Assembly: GCA_963277665.1 (NCBI GenBank)
Contig: CAUJRU010000139.1
Coordinates: 1,426,001-1,490,000, forward strand
Reading direction: 5' to 3'
From: Viscum album
Lineage: Eukaryota > Streptophyta > Magnoliopsida > Santalales > Viscaceae
DNA: 64,000 bases
Positions 11,526 through 23,130 of the stretch are shown here, one piece after another. The notes beneath the pieces were generated by a model. It was not told where the DNA came from and did no database searches. It worked only from the letters and a program-made list of their open reading frames with translations. Made by a program: the position numbers and the translations under genes. Position 1 is the stretch's first letter; the number at the start of each line of letters is the position of its first letter.

Positions 11526-14130
11526 GAAAATATCAGATCTACTCAGGAGCTTCCCTCTCTACCCGATGATGGTGACTAGGGATCTTCCCTTATGGTGATT
11601 TTGTTGGATTCTTCCATGGCCTAATGTTTCCAGGTTCATGGGCATTTCAATTTTCATAAGCATACTACCTGTGTATTTAAAAGTAGAAAGGTTATTCATT
11701 ATAGGATCATGTTGTTTACTTCTCTTCTTAGTGGTGTTGGATGTAGTTCTTTCTCTCACTATAAATAATCCGATGATGGATCAATTTTTTGAAAGGGAAA
11801 TATTTCCCATGTGAAAGTAGATTATGTTGTGGTCTCAAAATGTTTAAATATAGGAAATCACTCCATTATCCCAGGCATAATTCGGTCTGGGGGATCTGGT
11901 TGATCGTATTTTTTTCTATGTGGGGGTTCAACAATTGGAGATTCATATCAATGGGCAGTGGTTTTTCCACATTATATACCCCAATGATGACATGAATTTG
12001 AGAGAATGGGGTCTTGTCTCTATCTCCCTCAAACATAGTATTATGCAAATATGATAATGGGATAGAAATTTCAACCCATTAGAGGTAAGTAGCTCCTCTT
12101 TTCAATTGTGGGTGAAGGAGTGTGGATTGAATTGGATATTGTGGCACCCAGAAATCCTCTATGACATTACATTATCAATTGGTGTTCTTGTTAAATTGGA
12201 TAAGGAAACCAATCTTTCCAGATTCAGTCACTTTTCTCACTTTATAGTAGAGGTTGATCTCAGGTCCAACTTGGTTGATAAAGTCTTTCTTTCTATTGAT
12301 TTAGATGAATTTTAATTGAAAATCACGTATGAAAAGGTTCCTTGTTTCTATATGGAATGTAAGATGATTGGTCATGATAGCTTGAATTTCTAGAGGCTTT
12401 TCTTTTACCTTTTTTCATATGAGGGACATGTGGAAGTCTGTTGTTTTAAGAAATCGTGGCAACTGAAAGGTCAAGCAACAAATATCAGACGTGTTTTGAT
12501 GTAGGGTGGAGGCTGAAATCCAACTTCTTGGGGATCTAAACTGGGAAATTGATCTGCTAAAGCTAGTAGGAAACACGTTTCCTTAACTTAACATGGTCCA
12601 TCGTATGGTATCATTGATGAGGGGATGGTTAGGATAGTGCCTCAGTTGCCTAAGATGGTTAAAGGGAGAAATAAAATCCTAGGAATAGGACATACCACTG
12701 AAACAAGGTTTACAACTCCGGTATTTGACAATATTGTCTCTTCTAAGGAAGTGAATTCTAAACAAATGCTACTATAGAATGGGGGACTTATTTCATCTTC
12801 TGAACAGTGTGTGTTGGGAAGTGGTGTTGCACACTTTTTTCACTTTGATTTACATGGAGATGGAGATCATAATGCTGCCACACCTTCAAATAGTATTTCT
12901 GAAATGGTACTGGGCATTTGTATTTCCCAATATGATATTGGATAGGATGTGTCTATGAATAACTATCACAACACTTCCTTGACTCTGGATAGTAGATCTT
13001 GGGTTGATATTGTTATGGTGGAGCAAGAGGAAGATGTTTCCCATGACTTTGATAACAAAGAACAATCTGACTTTGAAGATGCAATTAAAAAAGAGGTGGA
13101 TGGAGAGATACTAAAGGAATATGTCCTTTCTTCTTCCAAAAGGAAAGGCAAATACAAACTAGTTAAGGTCTCCTCTCCATCATCCCATAAATCTCTAGTG
13201 AAGAAGTTTGTTTCTTGTTTCATTAGATCTCTAGATTCAAAGCCTAGGGAATCTACTAATGACCTAAAAGGAAGTGACCCTACTAATAGGACATTGGAGA
13301 AGGAGGTTTCCCAATCTATTAAGGGACCTCCTAAACCCATGAACGTGATGAATAACCATGAAATCAAAGGAATGAAAATTTTATTGGATGAAGACGATTT
13401 CAAATTGGTCACCCCTTTGAAATCAAAATCATGTTTAATTGCTTCTGGATTGGGGAAGACATCTCTTACCCCCTTCCAGGTGGCACACCCATCTAGCACT
13501 ATAGAGGTGCCTCAAAATGAAGAATGGAACTTCCAACCAATTTCTATGATCTTAGGAAGAAATATTATTTCTCTTTTGGGAAGGCATCATTTGAAGAATG
13601 TGACTTTGAATGGGAAAAAAATATAGTGTTACTTTTCCTATGGACCAGGAGGGTGAAAGACCTCCTGAAGGTAACAGTATAGTGGTGGCTAAATGGTTTT
13701 TCTCATAGTTTGATGTCACATTTTTCTTTGATGTAATTATATGTGTTCAGGCCTAGTGATTATCTTCTTGTCTAGAATATATTTTCAATTAATATTTAGG
13801 ATTGTTTTCGATCCACCTCGAAGATGGACTTTCAAGAGTTATCTTGGAAATATAGATTCAGCTCTATGTCAAAGGAATCCTTTGATTCATCATCATCATA
13901 GGAGTATGAGCCTCCTCAAAGACCTAAGATATGGTGAGGAGGTCGACATCCAAAGGGAAAAGGAAGATACCCCAAAAAATGGGAAATAGAGGGATGAAGT
14001 GATCTCTTTTTTTCATTGTGAGCATCTGGTCTCTTGTTTGAACCTTTTTTCTCTTTTTCTTGTACACTTTATTTTATTAATAAATTTGGCATCATGGGAT
14101 TCATCCCATGACTAAGACATTTGGGTAAAT
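11526..14130 (+). mobile_element. LINE-like segment B2: ORF1 (DUF4283) remnant with 3' end
   Basis: This is the best preserved of the ORF1-type segments. A DUF4283-like domain lies at about 11800-12320, a C-terminal spacer frame at 12949-13626, and a 3' end with TTATTAATAAATTTGG near 14080. AT-rich DNA starts right after 'gggtaaat' at about 14130. The distance from the end of the spacer frame to the tail is only about 500 bp, too short for the roughly 3-kb ORF2 of an autonomous LINE. Confidence 0.6.
11800..13626 (+). pseudogene. LINE ORF1-like protein remnant (DUF4283, knuckle, acidic/lysine-rich tail)
   Basis: Pieces such as WGFNNWRFISMGSGF (near 11920-11960), LWHPEILYDITLSIG, KLDKETNLSRFSHFSHFIVEVDL and ITYEKVPCFYMECKMIGHD (12140-12380) follow the usual DUF4283 plus CCHC order. 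The knuckle begins CFYMEC where CX2C is typical, so it is degraded. After several stops, a clean 225-residue frame (12949-13626) starts with Met and is rich in Ser, Lys, Asp and Glu, with a run KRKGKYKLVKV that could bind nucleic acid. I take this as the ORF1 tail, not a host gene, because similar spacer frames occur in segments B1 and C. A longer ORF on the opposite strand here is a shadow. Confidence 0.55.
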
Positions 14131-14187
14131 ATATATATATATTTATAATTATAATTATAAATAAATATATATATATATATATAATTA
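14131..14187. repeat. Short AT-rich tract
   Basis: ATATATAT and TAATTATAA text separating LINE-like segments B2 and C. Confidence 0.8.
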
Positions 14188-16763
14188 GTGGAGATGGTGC
14201 AAGAGCTCCTTCTGGAGATTAGGTATTTTATTCTTGATGGCATCACTCTCAGACTGCTATTTCAATCTAGCCGACATCTTTCACCATTAATTTAAGTTGG
14301 ATGATTAGATGTAGGACTCATCTCCTATTCTGGATGCCTCTACAACTATGCCGGTAGTTAGACCTTTTAAAGAGAAAGATTCTCCATAAAAAAGGCACTC
14401 GTGATTTCTTTGCTAAAGAGGTGAGTAATAACTAGTTCTTCATGATTTAATGAATTTGAAAATGGAAATTTTACAATTTTTGAAGAAAATTAGATGTTCA
14501 TTGCAAATAAAATTGTAGAATGAAAGAATTCGATTTTAGTGAGTTTGACCTTTCATGGCAAGGAAAATCCTTGGAAGATTAAGGAACTGAAGAACTAGCT
14601 TTTTCAAATCTGGGGTTTCAGTGGATAGAAGATCATATCGATGGGTAAAGGGTATTTTCATATTGTTTTTCTTTCTAATGATATCAAATCCCACACATGG
14701 GGTTTAGGTTTTGTATCCCTTAAACCTGGAATTCAGCGGATCCAAGATTGGGATCCCTTTTTTAATCTGTCCCTAATAAAGAACTATATCACTTAGGTCT
14801 AGATAAATATTCATGGTCTTCCTAGGTTTTTTTGGAATTCTAAATTTTTATGGGATATTGCTTCTATAGTAGGGTTGCCAATTAAATTCGATAGAGAAAC
14901 TGAAACTGTTCGCTTTGGGCATTAATCTAGAGTACTAGGGAAAATTTATTTGAAATCAATTCTTTCTGATTCTATTATCTTCATTACTGGTGATAGACGA
15001 TTGGAACTCTCTATATAGTTTGAAAAGAAACCTTCATTTTGAAAGAAATGTGGAAATATTGGGCACTTGGAATCTGACTGTCAAAGGAACCTTAACTGCA
15101 CCAATTATAATAAAAATGGACTATCTATTGAACATTGTAAATTTAAATTACCTCTTATTAGATACTTGAATGATTGAGGAATTATGTTGAATATTAACAG
15201 GGGTGATATCGTAAATGTGCAGGGAAAAAACCAAATTGTTTTCAACATAGTGGATTACAATGTAGCTGGTGGATCTCAATCACTGGAATAGTATTAAAAG
15301 GATTCATCTATTCATATTGTCCAGAGCTTCCAACTAGGTGTGAAGGTTGGGAATGATGTATATGGTGATAAAGGGAGTACAACACATGATTTCGTTGGTA
15401 CTAGGATTGATCCCAATACTCAAAAAAAGGTCTTGGACATGACTCAATGGTCTTCTAGTGATGATAATATTAATTTAGTGGATTTTCAAGAAGATGTGCT
15501 CTTGAAATATTTAGGTAGTAAAGGTAAGAAATCTATTGATATAGTGGGATCATCAATTGTTAAACCCAAGAAGAAGAAGAGTGCCTTGAAGGACTCTATG
15601 CAGGCTCCGCCCCCTGTGGAATATAGTAAAGTAGTTATTTATCTATCCCAGGAGGATCTCATTAGGCTCTAAGTGCTAGTAATACATTAAATAAGCATTC
15701 ATGTGTGGATGTGTCTGTAGCCCTTGTGCAAGAGTAGCAGACCCATGTCTTTGATACTGTGGATTCGAGTGATGAACAAAGAACCAGACAACAGCTTACA
15801 GGTGAAGATTATCACTTGACTCTTCAACATAATATATTAATGTTGCAACCACCGGAAATTGTTGAACTCGTATTTTCTAAAGTCAATGGGGATGATAAGG
15901 ATGGTAATAATTTTATTGGGAAAGTTGACCAGACTGCACCTAGTGCTCAGACTGTAGGGGATGCTCATTTTGAAATGAGGCATGACAATGAGCCTCGTGT
16001 TGAGGATGATGAAGCAGTGGTCATGGATGATCAGGATGGTAATTGAAAGTCTCCCAAATATTGTGATAGAGACCGACATCTAATAGGTTGGGTTGGCTTT
16101 TGAGGAAAGGGTGGTAGACAGGTGAGATCAGATGAAAAATGTGGAATGGTCTTACCCATCTCATTTTTTTGATCTTATGAAATCTTCTCATGACTCTTTT
16201 TGTAAGGCTTCATTCATTGATTGTGAGGTTTTAAGGAAAAAAAATTGAAGGATCATATGGTGGACTATGAGGGTGAGATGTATCCCCAAGGCCTAAGGGA
16301 AGAGATGGATAAATGGTTCGATCTACAACTTGAAGTTACCATTTCTAAAACTTAACAGTATGTTTTTGAATATATGGATTATCTTAGTCAATTTTATTTT
16401 ATAAAAAATCATTGAAGATGGTTTCTGGCATAATTTGGAGCTTTATTTTTAGGATCTTTCATGGAAATTTAAGAGCATCATCACTTTAGAGGACTCGCTG
16501 GATTTCCCATCAAGTGATGAGATAGTGCTGCCCCAGTGGGCCATGTCATGGTGGAGGGGATGACATCCAAAGGATAGAGGTCATTATCCCAGGAATTTGG
16601 TTTCCAAGGGGAGTGGTAGGATTTGATAACTTTTTTTCTTTGTTTTGGGAACTTAATTCTTTGTTGTGCATTGTTTCCCTCTCTTTATTGTACTTTTTAT
16701 TTTCTTTAACAAATTTTGTGGGTGTGGGTTGGCTGACCAACTCGTACTCAAACCTCTTTGATT
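14188..16763 (+). mobile_element. LINE-like segment C: ORF1 (DUF4283 and zinc knuckle) remnant with 3' end
   Basis: The segment has the same order as B2: DUF4283-like region, zinc knuckle, hydrophilic spacer frames (15340-15672 and 15759-16046), then a T-rich 3' end near 16640-16720 followed by AT-rich DNA. No endonuclease or reverse transcriptase motif was found on either strand. B1, B2 and C lie in the same orientation. Confidence 0.6.
14560..16046 (+). pseudogene. LINE ORF1-like protein remnant with nearly intact zinc knuckle
   Basis: With stops, the reading shows IISMGKGYFHIVF (near 14640), WGLGFVSLKPGIQRI (14700), FWNSKFLWDIASIVGLPIKFD (14830-14890; one of the best DUF4283 landmarks here) and, at about 15040-15080, KKCGNIGHLESDC. 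That last piece is a CX2-type knuckle (C...GH...C) whose first cysteine context is damaged by a TGA. Two spacer frames follow, one with KPKKKKS, a likely basic patch. RNA binding is inferred from the family. Confidence 0.6.
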
Positions 16764-17690
16764 TATATATATAATTATATATAATTATATATATATTATT
16801 TAAACATATTTACTATAATTTTATAATTATTTAAATATATATTAATTTATTTATAATTCTAATTATAAAAAAATATTTTTATATAATTATAAATATATTT
16901 ATATATTTATATATATTTATATAGTTATATAATTATATATAATTATATAATTAAATAAATTTATATAATTATATAATTATATATACTTATTAATATATAA
17001 ATATATGTAATTATCAATTTAATAAATATATTAATTATTTAAATATATTTATATAATTATTTATTTATTTATTTATTTATTTATAATACCAAATAAAAAT
17101 ATATATATTTATAAATATTTGTATATATTAATATAATTATATATAATAAATATATTTATTATTTAAATATATTTATTATAATTTTATAATTATCTAAATA
17201 TATATTTATTTATAATTTTATAAAAACCTTTTTAAAATATTATATATATTTGTAAGGTTATAATAAACCATTTAAGTACATGTCATACATATACATGTAC
17301 ACATTATATATATATATGTACACCCCATGTACATGTGTGTGTGTGTGTCTATATACATACACATACATATATATATGCACGTACAACATCTATATATATA
17401 CATATACAGAAAACACACACACACATAACTTAATGCACACACACATATGCACATAGACATTGATATAAATGGAAATATATATAAATATATAAGTTCAAAT
17501 ATCACATATTAACAATACATCATTTATATTTATATTATTGTTTGAATTATTAATATATATATATATATATATATCTTTGTATCATATTTATATTAACTAT
17601 ATAAATGCATTTTATAATTAATGTATATAAATAAAAAATAATTTTTTAATATAAATATAATAGTTATATATATATTAAGAATATTTTTTC
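16764..17690. repeat. AT-rich and CA/TG low-complexity DNA
   Basis: 16764-17270 is TA/TTTA text; 17290-17470 alternates purine and pyrimidine (acatgtac, gtgtgtgt, cacacaca); 17515-17690 is again TA-rich. No feature beyond simple repeats is visible. Confidence 0.85.
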
Positions 17691-17694
17691 TTAA

Positions 17695-17880
17695 ATGGTT
17701 TTATCAGCGTTAAGAAAATCACTAATAAAGATGACCATTTATTAGCGATAAAAAAACCCTGATCAAGGGTACACTTTTATCAGCATTTTTTTAGCACTGA
17801 TAAAAGTTACCATTATCAGTGATTTTAGCTAGCACCGATAAATTTTACCCTTTTATCAGTGATTTTTGTTTAGTGAAAAT
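17695..17880. mobile_element. CACTA-like terminal fragment with TTATCAGTG repeats
   Basis: Inverted and direct copies of a TTATCAGTGATTT / CACTGATAAAA motif are packed in about 180 bases: ttatcagcgtt, ttatcagcattt, gcactgataaaa, ttatcagtgatttt (twice), gcaccgataaa. The block ends in TTTAGTG, the reverse of CACTAAA, so it looks like a right end of a CACTA-type element. No transposase is attached. It could be a small non-autonomous copy or a remnant. Confidence 0.5.
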
Positions 17881-17894
17881 AAAACTCATCACTA

Positions 17895-18065
17895 GCTAAA
17901 GCAGAATCTGTGGTAACACACTTTCGTCCGGTTGTTTTTTGGGTGGCACTGATTTTCCACTTTCATGTTTTATAGTACTTTATATACCATATGTTTTGAG
18001 TTGGTGTATTTTTATTTTCTTAATAAATTTTTGGACCAAGAACATTCAGCTCCTGAACCTTTTAG
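17895..18065 (+). mobile_element. LINE-like 3' end fragment
   Basis: The text 'gtatttttattttcttaataaatttttgg' in the + direction, followed by AT-rich DNA, matches the layout of the ends of segments B2 and C. Only about 170 bases remain. Confidence 0.35.
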
Positions 18066-18407
18066 GTATAAATATATGCATTTTTTCTTATATATACATA
18101 TAATAAATCAATTTTACAAATAACTATTTAAATATATTTACATAAAATGTTTTTTTAAATATAAAAATCATATTAAAATAAATATTTATTATTAATTTTA
18201 TTTAAAATAAAAAATTATCCATTTTATTTACCTTATAAAAATGTATTAATATATATACACACACACATATACAAGTAATGTTATTGTATAAAAATGTATG
18301 TCATTAAAAATATATTTATTTATTTATGTGTGTATTGTAATGTATGTAAATAAATACATATATTAAAATATTTTTGTGTGTATGAGTGAAATATAAATTT
18401 GTGTGTG
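18066..18407. repeat. AT-rich low-complexity DNA
   Basis: TA, TTTA and short ACAC runs; nothing else seen. Confidence 0.8.
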
Positions 18408-18545
18408 TGCCCCACCATTGGTGTTGTGGTGGTAAGAGTTTGGGGGTGATGGACAAGTCGTGGAGTCAAGTCCCCAAGCTTACAAATTTACTGCAAATTG
18501 TTTCCATGCATTGTGTTCCATAGTGGCAGATGTAATTGACCATAT
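18408..18545 (+). mobile_element. Possible tRNA-derived SINE
   Basis: A GC-richer island in AT-rich DNA has a box A-like stretch (tggtgttgtgg, about 9 of 11) and, some 45 bases on, a box B-like stretch (gagtcaagtcc, about 8 of 11). 'atataaat' flanks it at 18391-18398 and 18544-18551, but such a match is weak evidence in AT-rich DNA. It could also be an unrelated unique island. Confidence 0.35.
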
Positions 18546-18931
18546 ATAAATGTGTACGTGCATGTGTGTAAATATGTGTGTGTGTTTGTGTTTCAATACT
18601 GTGTAAATACATCATATAAAAATGTATTTTTATAAATATATCATTATCATTAAATATAGTATATAAATGTATTTATAGTAGATATTTATAAATAAATTAG
18701 AAAAAATAATATCTAAATATACAGTTATATGTAAATATGTATAAATATATATGTAAATATATAGGCATATAAATATATATGCAATGCATAAAATTTATAT
18801 CTAAATATACAATATATAGACATATTTTAAAAGTGTATTTAAAAATAATTATACCAATCATATGGAATTAATTATTTTCCATTTTATTTAAAACCATATC
18901 TAACCATTGTTTTACATTATTAAAATATATG

Positions 18932-18962
<31 letters not shown>

Positions 18963-19200
18963 GTATAAATAGTGTTTATATATACATATGTTTGTATTAA
19001 TAAACACACACACATATATATTTATATGCTAATATATGTAAATGAATATTAATATATATTAAATTTAAATAAATATATATATATACATATCACACACACA
19101 CCAAAATATATTTTATAAATGTATTTAAAAATAATTATATAAATATAAATGATGTATGTAAATATTTATATAAATAAATATAAATATCATAAAATATAGA
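18546..19200. repeat. AT-rich and CA low-complexity DNA
   Basis: Mostly TA runs with cacaca stretches; no coding or structural feature seen. Confidence 0.8.
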
Positions 19201-19284
19201 ATAAAATAAGATTGAGGCAATGGTAAAGGGGTTCAAATTACACAATAGATGTGCAAAGATCAAGTACAGGCACACACGTATGAG

Positions 19285-19590
19285 GCTAGATAGTGAAAAA
19301 ACACTGATAAAAGGGCATTTTGAGCGTTGATGGGGGGGGCTGATATTGGAAGCACGAGACCACGGTGGGGTGGGATCGAGCACTCAAAAAACATATTTTT
19401 TCCATATCTTATCACTGCTAAAAAACATTGGTAAAATAACGCTTTATTTTTTCTAATCACTAATAAAGGCCGATAATTTTAATTATGTTTTGTATAACAA
19501 TTATTTTTTAGCATTGATAAATCTGATTTCTAGAACTTTTAACAGCATGATCTGTAGTTATGTTAGTTCAAAACATACGTCACATACTCA
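19285..19590. mobile_element. Second CACTA-like fragment with CACTGATAAAAGGG repeats
   Basis: TAGTGAAAAAACACTGATAAAAGGG-type text (19291-19317) and later 'ttatcactgctaaa', 'aatcactaataaagg' and 'tagcattgataaa' match the motif set at 17695-17880. It may be the opposite end of the same family or a second remnant. It includes a GGGGGGG stretch near 19330. Confidence 0.4.
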
Positions 19591-19874
19591 AGACTGATAA
19601 AATATCAGAATCTACCGCACTTCAATCTAACACATGGTGTGCCCGATATGACTCAAAGTGTTTTATTTCTATTTAAAATTTATACCTTAGTTTAAAACTT
19701 GTGCCACTCAATGAAAACTTAGAAAACACACTCGAAGTGTCTTGATACATAAGGAAAAGAATGCACAAATCATTTGTGATGTGTGAGAATTAATTTCATT
19801 CAAATCCAACACCAATGTTCAGGGTATTATTGAAAGTTCATGTTTTGATTTTAAATGGACATTTTAGTTTAAAA
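19591..19874. other. No recognisable feature
   Basis: Ordinary AT-rich sequence between the CACTA-like fragment and the Copia-2 5' LTR. No domain, repeat or RNA gene seen. Confidence 0.5.
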
Positions 19875-20457
19875 TTTCATGGTCCTCCTTGTGTTGGGAT
19901 CCACATGGCACTTTAAAAAAAGAAAAAAAGAAACGTGAGATTTTGTGGAGTTACATTTTGGATGAACTTTTTTTTAAAGTAGGTGTATCTAGGTTTTGTA
20001 CGTGCATGATTTTTATACATTTTTTGGAAGATTATTTTTAATGGCTACATAGTTTTCATTCCTCATATTTGGCATAGTGTAGTTTGGGTTTCATTCAATG
20101 TTTTTTTGGATCTAAAATTGGAGAAATTCCTCTGATCTGATTGGATTTCATCTATGGTTCTATTTGATCTGATCCTAGTGTTTTTCATCTATGCCTTTTA
20201 TTCAGATAGTGAACACTTTCTTTACATGGTTAGATCTATTTGTGTTTCTTTATCAGGCTACATTCATCATTTCAGACTGCTTTCAAACTACATCAGCCTT
20301 CTGTCTTTGATCCACTATTTTATCTAAGTATTATTTTTTATATCCCACTCATATTTGGGAGTCTATTCTTTGTACTCTTGATTGTTAGTAGATTCTGATT
20401 TCTGTTCTAGATCCTGGTGAGTTTTTTTTCATTTTGGGTTTTCTATGTTAAAATATT
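19875..20457 (+). repeat. 5' LTR of Copia-2, about 580 bp
   Basis: It aligns with 53756-54105: shared landmarks are 'ccacatggcactttaaaaaa', 'gagttacattttggatga', 'gatttttata', 'attggatttcatct' and 'tttattcaga'. The start is placed by the end of similarity and the end by a primer-site-like stretch at 20459; both are approximate. Confidence 0.65.
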
Positions 20458-20458
20458 T

Positions 20459-20470
20459 CGGTGTCAGCAT
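20459..20470 (+). promoter_or_regulatory. Probable decayed primer binding site of Copia-2
   Basis: The stretch around cggtgtcagcat resembles TGGTATCAGAGC with several changes and sits at the expected place after the LTR. Confidence 0.4.
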
Positions 20471-20625
20471 TTATTTTTTTCATATATTTTTTTGTCAGTG
20501 TGCATTCTCATAATTTCTTGAGGCTTTTTCTAAGAGAAATAAAATTTATTTTGATGTGTGTTCACTTTGGTGTTCATTTTTTCTTTAGTATCTTGCAGTC
20601 TTTCCCAACTTCTGCTATCAAAGTG

Positions 20626-20825
20626 NNNNNNNNNNNNNNNNNNNNNNNNNNNNNNNNNNNNNNNNNNNNNNNNNNNNNNNNNNNNNNNNNNNNNNNNNNN
20701 NNNNNNNNNNNNNNNNNNNNNNNNNNNNNNNNNNNNNNNNNNNNNNNNNNNNNNNNNNNNNNNNNNNNNNNNNNNNNNNNNNNNNNNNNNNNNNNNNNNN
20801 NNNNNNNNNNNNNNNNNNNNNNNNN
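20626..20825. other. Assembly gap of 200 N
   Basis: Exactly 200 N bases inside the 5' part of Copia-2. Frames translated across it are meaningless. Confidence 1.
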
Positions 20826-22517
20826 AATTCATCTTTTGAGATTTATTTCTCATAATCCAGAGAGAATTTTTGATGAAGAATTGGATTTTGACCATGATAT
20901 GGTTTGTGGTTTCATTATTCAGTGGGTTCAAGTCAATACAATGAACTATATTGTCAACATCTCTCATGTAATAACTTTTTTAGAGAATCTTGAGATTATG
21001 TATGCTTCCAAGATAGGAAATAATAAATTGTTTCTCCTCTAAAAAATGATGAATTTGAGCTACAAAGAAGTTACATCTATTTATGACTATTTGAGTGAAT
21101 ATCAAGTATGTTTTGATAAATTTTCTGGTATGGTTATTACTTTTGATGATGATGTTTTAGTGTTTTTCTTGTTTAATAATTTACCCAATTCTTGGGAGAA
21201 TTTTCATGTTACTCTAACAGGTGATTCTCCTAATGGTGCTATGAAATCCAGTTTTGTTAATTTTGTTATTTTGAATCAAGATTTCAGGAGACGTACTAAA
21301 TAGATATCTTCTTCAGATATTTTACTTACAAAGAATAGGGGGTAAGTTAGGAAATGAATTAGGGACAGATCAATCAATGTAAGAACAAAGGCAGAAGAAA
21401 ATCTAGGTTGAAATAGAGATAGTTTGAATGTCATCATTGTGTAAATAAATGACATATTAAGAAGTTTTGTTATCATATGAATATAGAGAATAGAATGAAG
21501 GAAAATCAGCAGAAGAAAAATGGTGATGGAGATGATAATTTCACTACCTCTATAGGGGGTGATCTTATTATTTTTTATGACTATTAATATTTATTCTAGT
21601 GATTATTGTTGGGTTATTGAGAGTGGTTCTTGTTTTCATGTGACATCGAGGAAGGAGTTCTTTACATCTTACAACCTTGGTGATTTTTGGATTTTTAAGA
21701 TGGTTAATGATGGTCATACTGATGTTGTTGGTATTGGGTTTATTTGTTTGGAGACCAGAAAAAGATGTAGGCTAAATTTGAAGAATGTTTGACATGTGCC
21801 TGAGGTTTTTTGAATCTTATTTCTACCATAATTCTTGATGATAAAGGTTTTATCAGTACTTTGGGAAATTTACAAAGGAATGTTTCTAAGGGATCCTTAA
21901 TTGTGGCTTGAGGGAAGAAGCAGTCAAGTTTGTACTGGACTAGAGCTTCTATTTCTCATAACAGTGTTTTCATTGTTGAGTGCGGTTTTTCATACAAGTT
22001 ATCGAATAGGAGGCTCAACCCCATTAGTGAGAAAGGGAATGGTTTTTTGGCCAAGAGAAATCTTCTTCCTTATTTTAATAGATTAAAATTGGACATGTGT
22101 GATCATTATATTACTGGAAAATAGAAGAGAGTACGTTTCAAAAACCATACTTTGTATAGGAAGACATAGGTACATGAATTAATAAATTTTGATGTTCATA
22201 GTCCTTTGAAATAAATGACCATTAGTGGTGGTATTTATTTTATGAAATTTATTTATGACTACTCATTTAAGCATTAAGTTTATGTTTTGAATTCTAAAAT
22301 TCAGGTGCTCAGTGTTTTTAAACAATTTTAGGTTTCGACTGAGAGAGAATCATGTAATAAGTTGAAATGTATTCGTACTGATAATGGGGGTGAGTATTGT
22401 GGTCTATTTGATCATTATTGAAGGCTGTAAGGTATTCAACATAATAATAGACCTCATAATACACTTCATCTAAATGGTGTAGCTAAGTGTATTAATAGGA
22501 ATTTGTTGGAAAGTGTT
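20826..22517 (+). pseudogene. gag-pol: Copia-2 gag, protease and integrase N-part
   Basis: Gag capsid (UBN2-type) runs about 20826-21345 with pieces VTSIYDYLSEYQV and FNNLPNSWENFHVTLTG. A knuckle remnant follows at about 21425-21480 (CHHC...KKFC). The protease near 21605 reads CWVIESGSCFHVTSRKEFF; the usual catalytic D-S-G is E-S-G, so the aspartate is lost. GAG-pre-integrase lies near 22010-22140 (KGNGFLAKRNLLPYF, KRVRFKNHT). The integrase core (CIRTDNGGEYCG near 22370, then NGVAKCINRNLLESV) ends where the CACTA element begins. The order fits Tork-type copia elements. Several stops are present. Confidence 0.85.
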
Positions 22518-23130
22518 CATTAAAGTGAAGAACACGTTTTTTACGTCACCATTTTTTACATCGGTTATATATAATAGACGTGAAAATATGTGATATGTGG
22601 TTTTTTACGTCGGTTTTTTTATAACAGACATAAAAAATACCGCTCATTGGTTTTTTTAGTCGGTTATAAATTAACCGACATAAACAACCAACATGCCGAA
22701 TTTTTTATGTCGGTTATAATATAACTGACGTAACAAATGAGGTTTCTAACGACTTTTTTATGTCGGTTATTTCATAAACGATGTCAAAAAAGCGACAGCT
22801 AAGGCATTTTTGACGTCGGTTATAACCCACAGAGTTTTTTATGTCGGTTATATTATAACTGACCTAAAAAACCAACACACGACTGTTTTTACATTGGTTA
22901 TAAAATAACCTACGTAAAAACTGTGGTTTCATATGTGTTTTTACGTCGGTTATAGAATAACTGTTGTAAAAAACCAACACGCGGATTTTTTTACGTCGGT
23001 TATAAAATAACCGCCGAAAAAAATGCGGTATCTGATACATTTATAACATTTGTTATTATATTAACTGATGTTATAAATGTAATAAAATAGTTTATAAAGT
23101 CAGTTATTAAATAACCGACGTTATAAAACA
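22518..23130. repeat. Left subterminal hairpin array of the CACTA element
   Basis: About 10-11 short inverted repeats follow one another, each like ACGTCGGTTAT-n-ATAACCGACGT with a short AT centre. Outer copies are capped by TTTTT/AAAAA and the two innermost by TTATAA. In well-studied CACTA elements such arrays are transposase-binding sites; that role is inferred here. Confidence 0.85.

Noticed and set aside
12966..13499. 177-residue minus-strand frame
   Set aside because: It mirrors the 225-residue plus-strand ORF1 spacer, which fits the segment order; no domain on the minus strand.
17272..17505. A minus-strand frame rich in Cys, Tyr and Ile
   Set aside because: It is a translation of TA and CA/TG repeats.
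20461..21042. Frames running through the N gap
   Set aside because: They exist only because N codons are not stops; only the part after 20825 matches copia gag.
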